Shown here: positions 29,707 to 30,000 of the stretch, one piece after another
How the letters are laid out: every line of letters begins with the position of its first letter
How positions within the stretch are numbered: the first letter of the stretch is position 1
From: Cristatella mucedo
Taxonomy: Eukaryota; Bryozoa; Phylactolaemata; Cristatellidae
Assembly (NCBI GenBank): GCA_009760855.2
Contig: WPIO01000059.1
Span: 1,162,501 to 1,192,500 of the forward strand
Direction: 5' to 3'
Length of the DNA stretch: 30,000 nt
Translations under genes and position numbers: made by a program
The notes under the pieces: model-generated
Seen by the model: the letters and a program-made list of their open reading frames with translations, nothing else
Told to the model about the DNA's origin: nothing
The model's database searches: none

Positions 29707-30000
29707 TACGCGCCGCGGCTAAGGACGGCCCTTAGGTGCCGGTAATGGGGGCTATGCGGGCAATGATTTGCAGTCTCAAGGTCAGCAGAGGGCGGACGTC
29801 GCGTTAGCGCGCGGTCGTCCGTCCGCAATGCCTCTTGGGGAAGGGTGACCGAACCTGACCGAAAACGTAGCGTCCTACGAGCCAAACGAGTCGCCGGTCT
29901 CCATATCCGGTGGAAGTGGGTACGACGGCCGACGTAATCGCTTGAATCCTTGCGAAGAAGAAGGCGTCGAGGTCGCAGGCTGCTTACAGCTTGCCGTGCT

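Larger units (their letters stand above)
28879..30000. other. GC-rich right end, unassigned
   Basis: No firm gene. Contains a G10 run (29,034-29,043), a donor-like CCCG|GTAAGG (about 29,391), a 13-bp tandem pair at 29,542-29,567 (GGACGCGCGGCAA) and the candidate exon and palindrome listed separately. The composition suggests gene-proximal DNA. Confidence 0.35.

Overview
The window reads as repeat-rich nuclear DNA from a metazoan. There are no bacterial-style gene clusters. What is seen instead: a decayed non-LTR retrotransposon family, a tRNA-derived SINE, long (GA)n, (CT)n and (CA)n tracts, CpG-rich blocks and splice-like signals. Moderate GC content, L2/CR1-type LINEs and a divergent copper amine oxidase point to an invertebrate, but the species cannot be named from this sequence.

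Layout. Positions 1-5,400 hold a reverse SINE, a reverse LINE 3' end, two purine microsatellites, a short hAT element resembling the SPIN superfamily, and two palindromes near 4,650-4,710. Positions 5,440-6,480 are a CpG-rich block with (CCG)n runs and a strong splice donor at 5,990/5,991, possibly the first non-coding exon of a plus-strand gene. Positions 6,480-10,040 are mostly unassigned. Positions 10,045-14,690 are a stack of LINE copies (G, B, nested B', C, C2). Positions 15,085-18,475 hold further LINE copies (I, D, E), with a SINE inserted in E. Positions 20,316-21,280 hold LINE F, also interrupted by a SINE.

The one convincing host gene is at 22,819-25,188 on the plus strand. It is a single-exon, apparently intact copper/topaquinone amine oxidase of 789 residues with a signal peptide or signal anchor. 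Upstream lie a TATA-like box, a possible 77-bp leader intron and short upstream ORFs. Downstream are a 370-bp (CT)n tract, another SINE, a LINE fragment (H), and a GC-rich right end with possible exons and nuclear-receptor-like half-sites.

The clearest mechanistic theme is the LINE-SINE pair. Every LINE 3' end and every SINE 3' end carries the same short stem-loop followed by an (ATT)n-type tail. Several copies have paired base changes in the stem, and SINE copies sit inside LINE copies of the same family. This is the pattern expected when a SINE borrows the reverse-transcription machinery of a partner LINE through a shared 3' tail. All LINE copies here are broken and none is autonomous.
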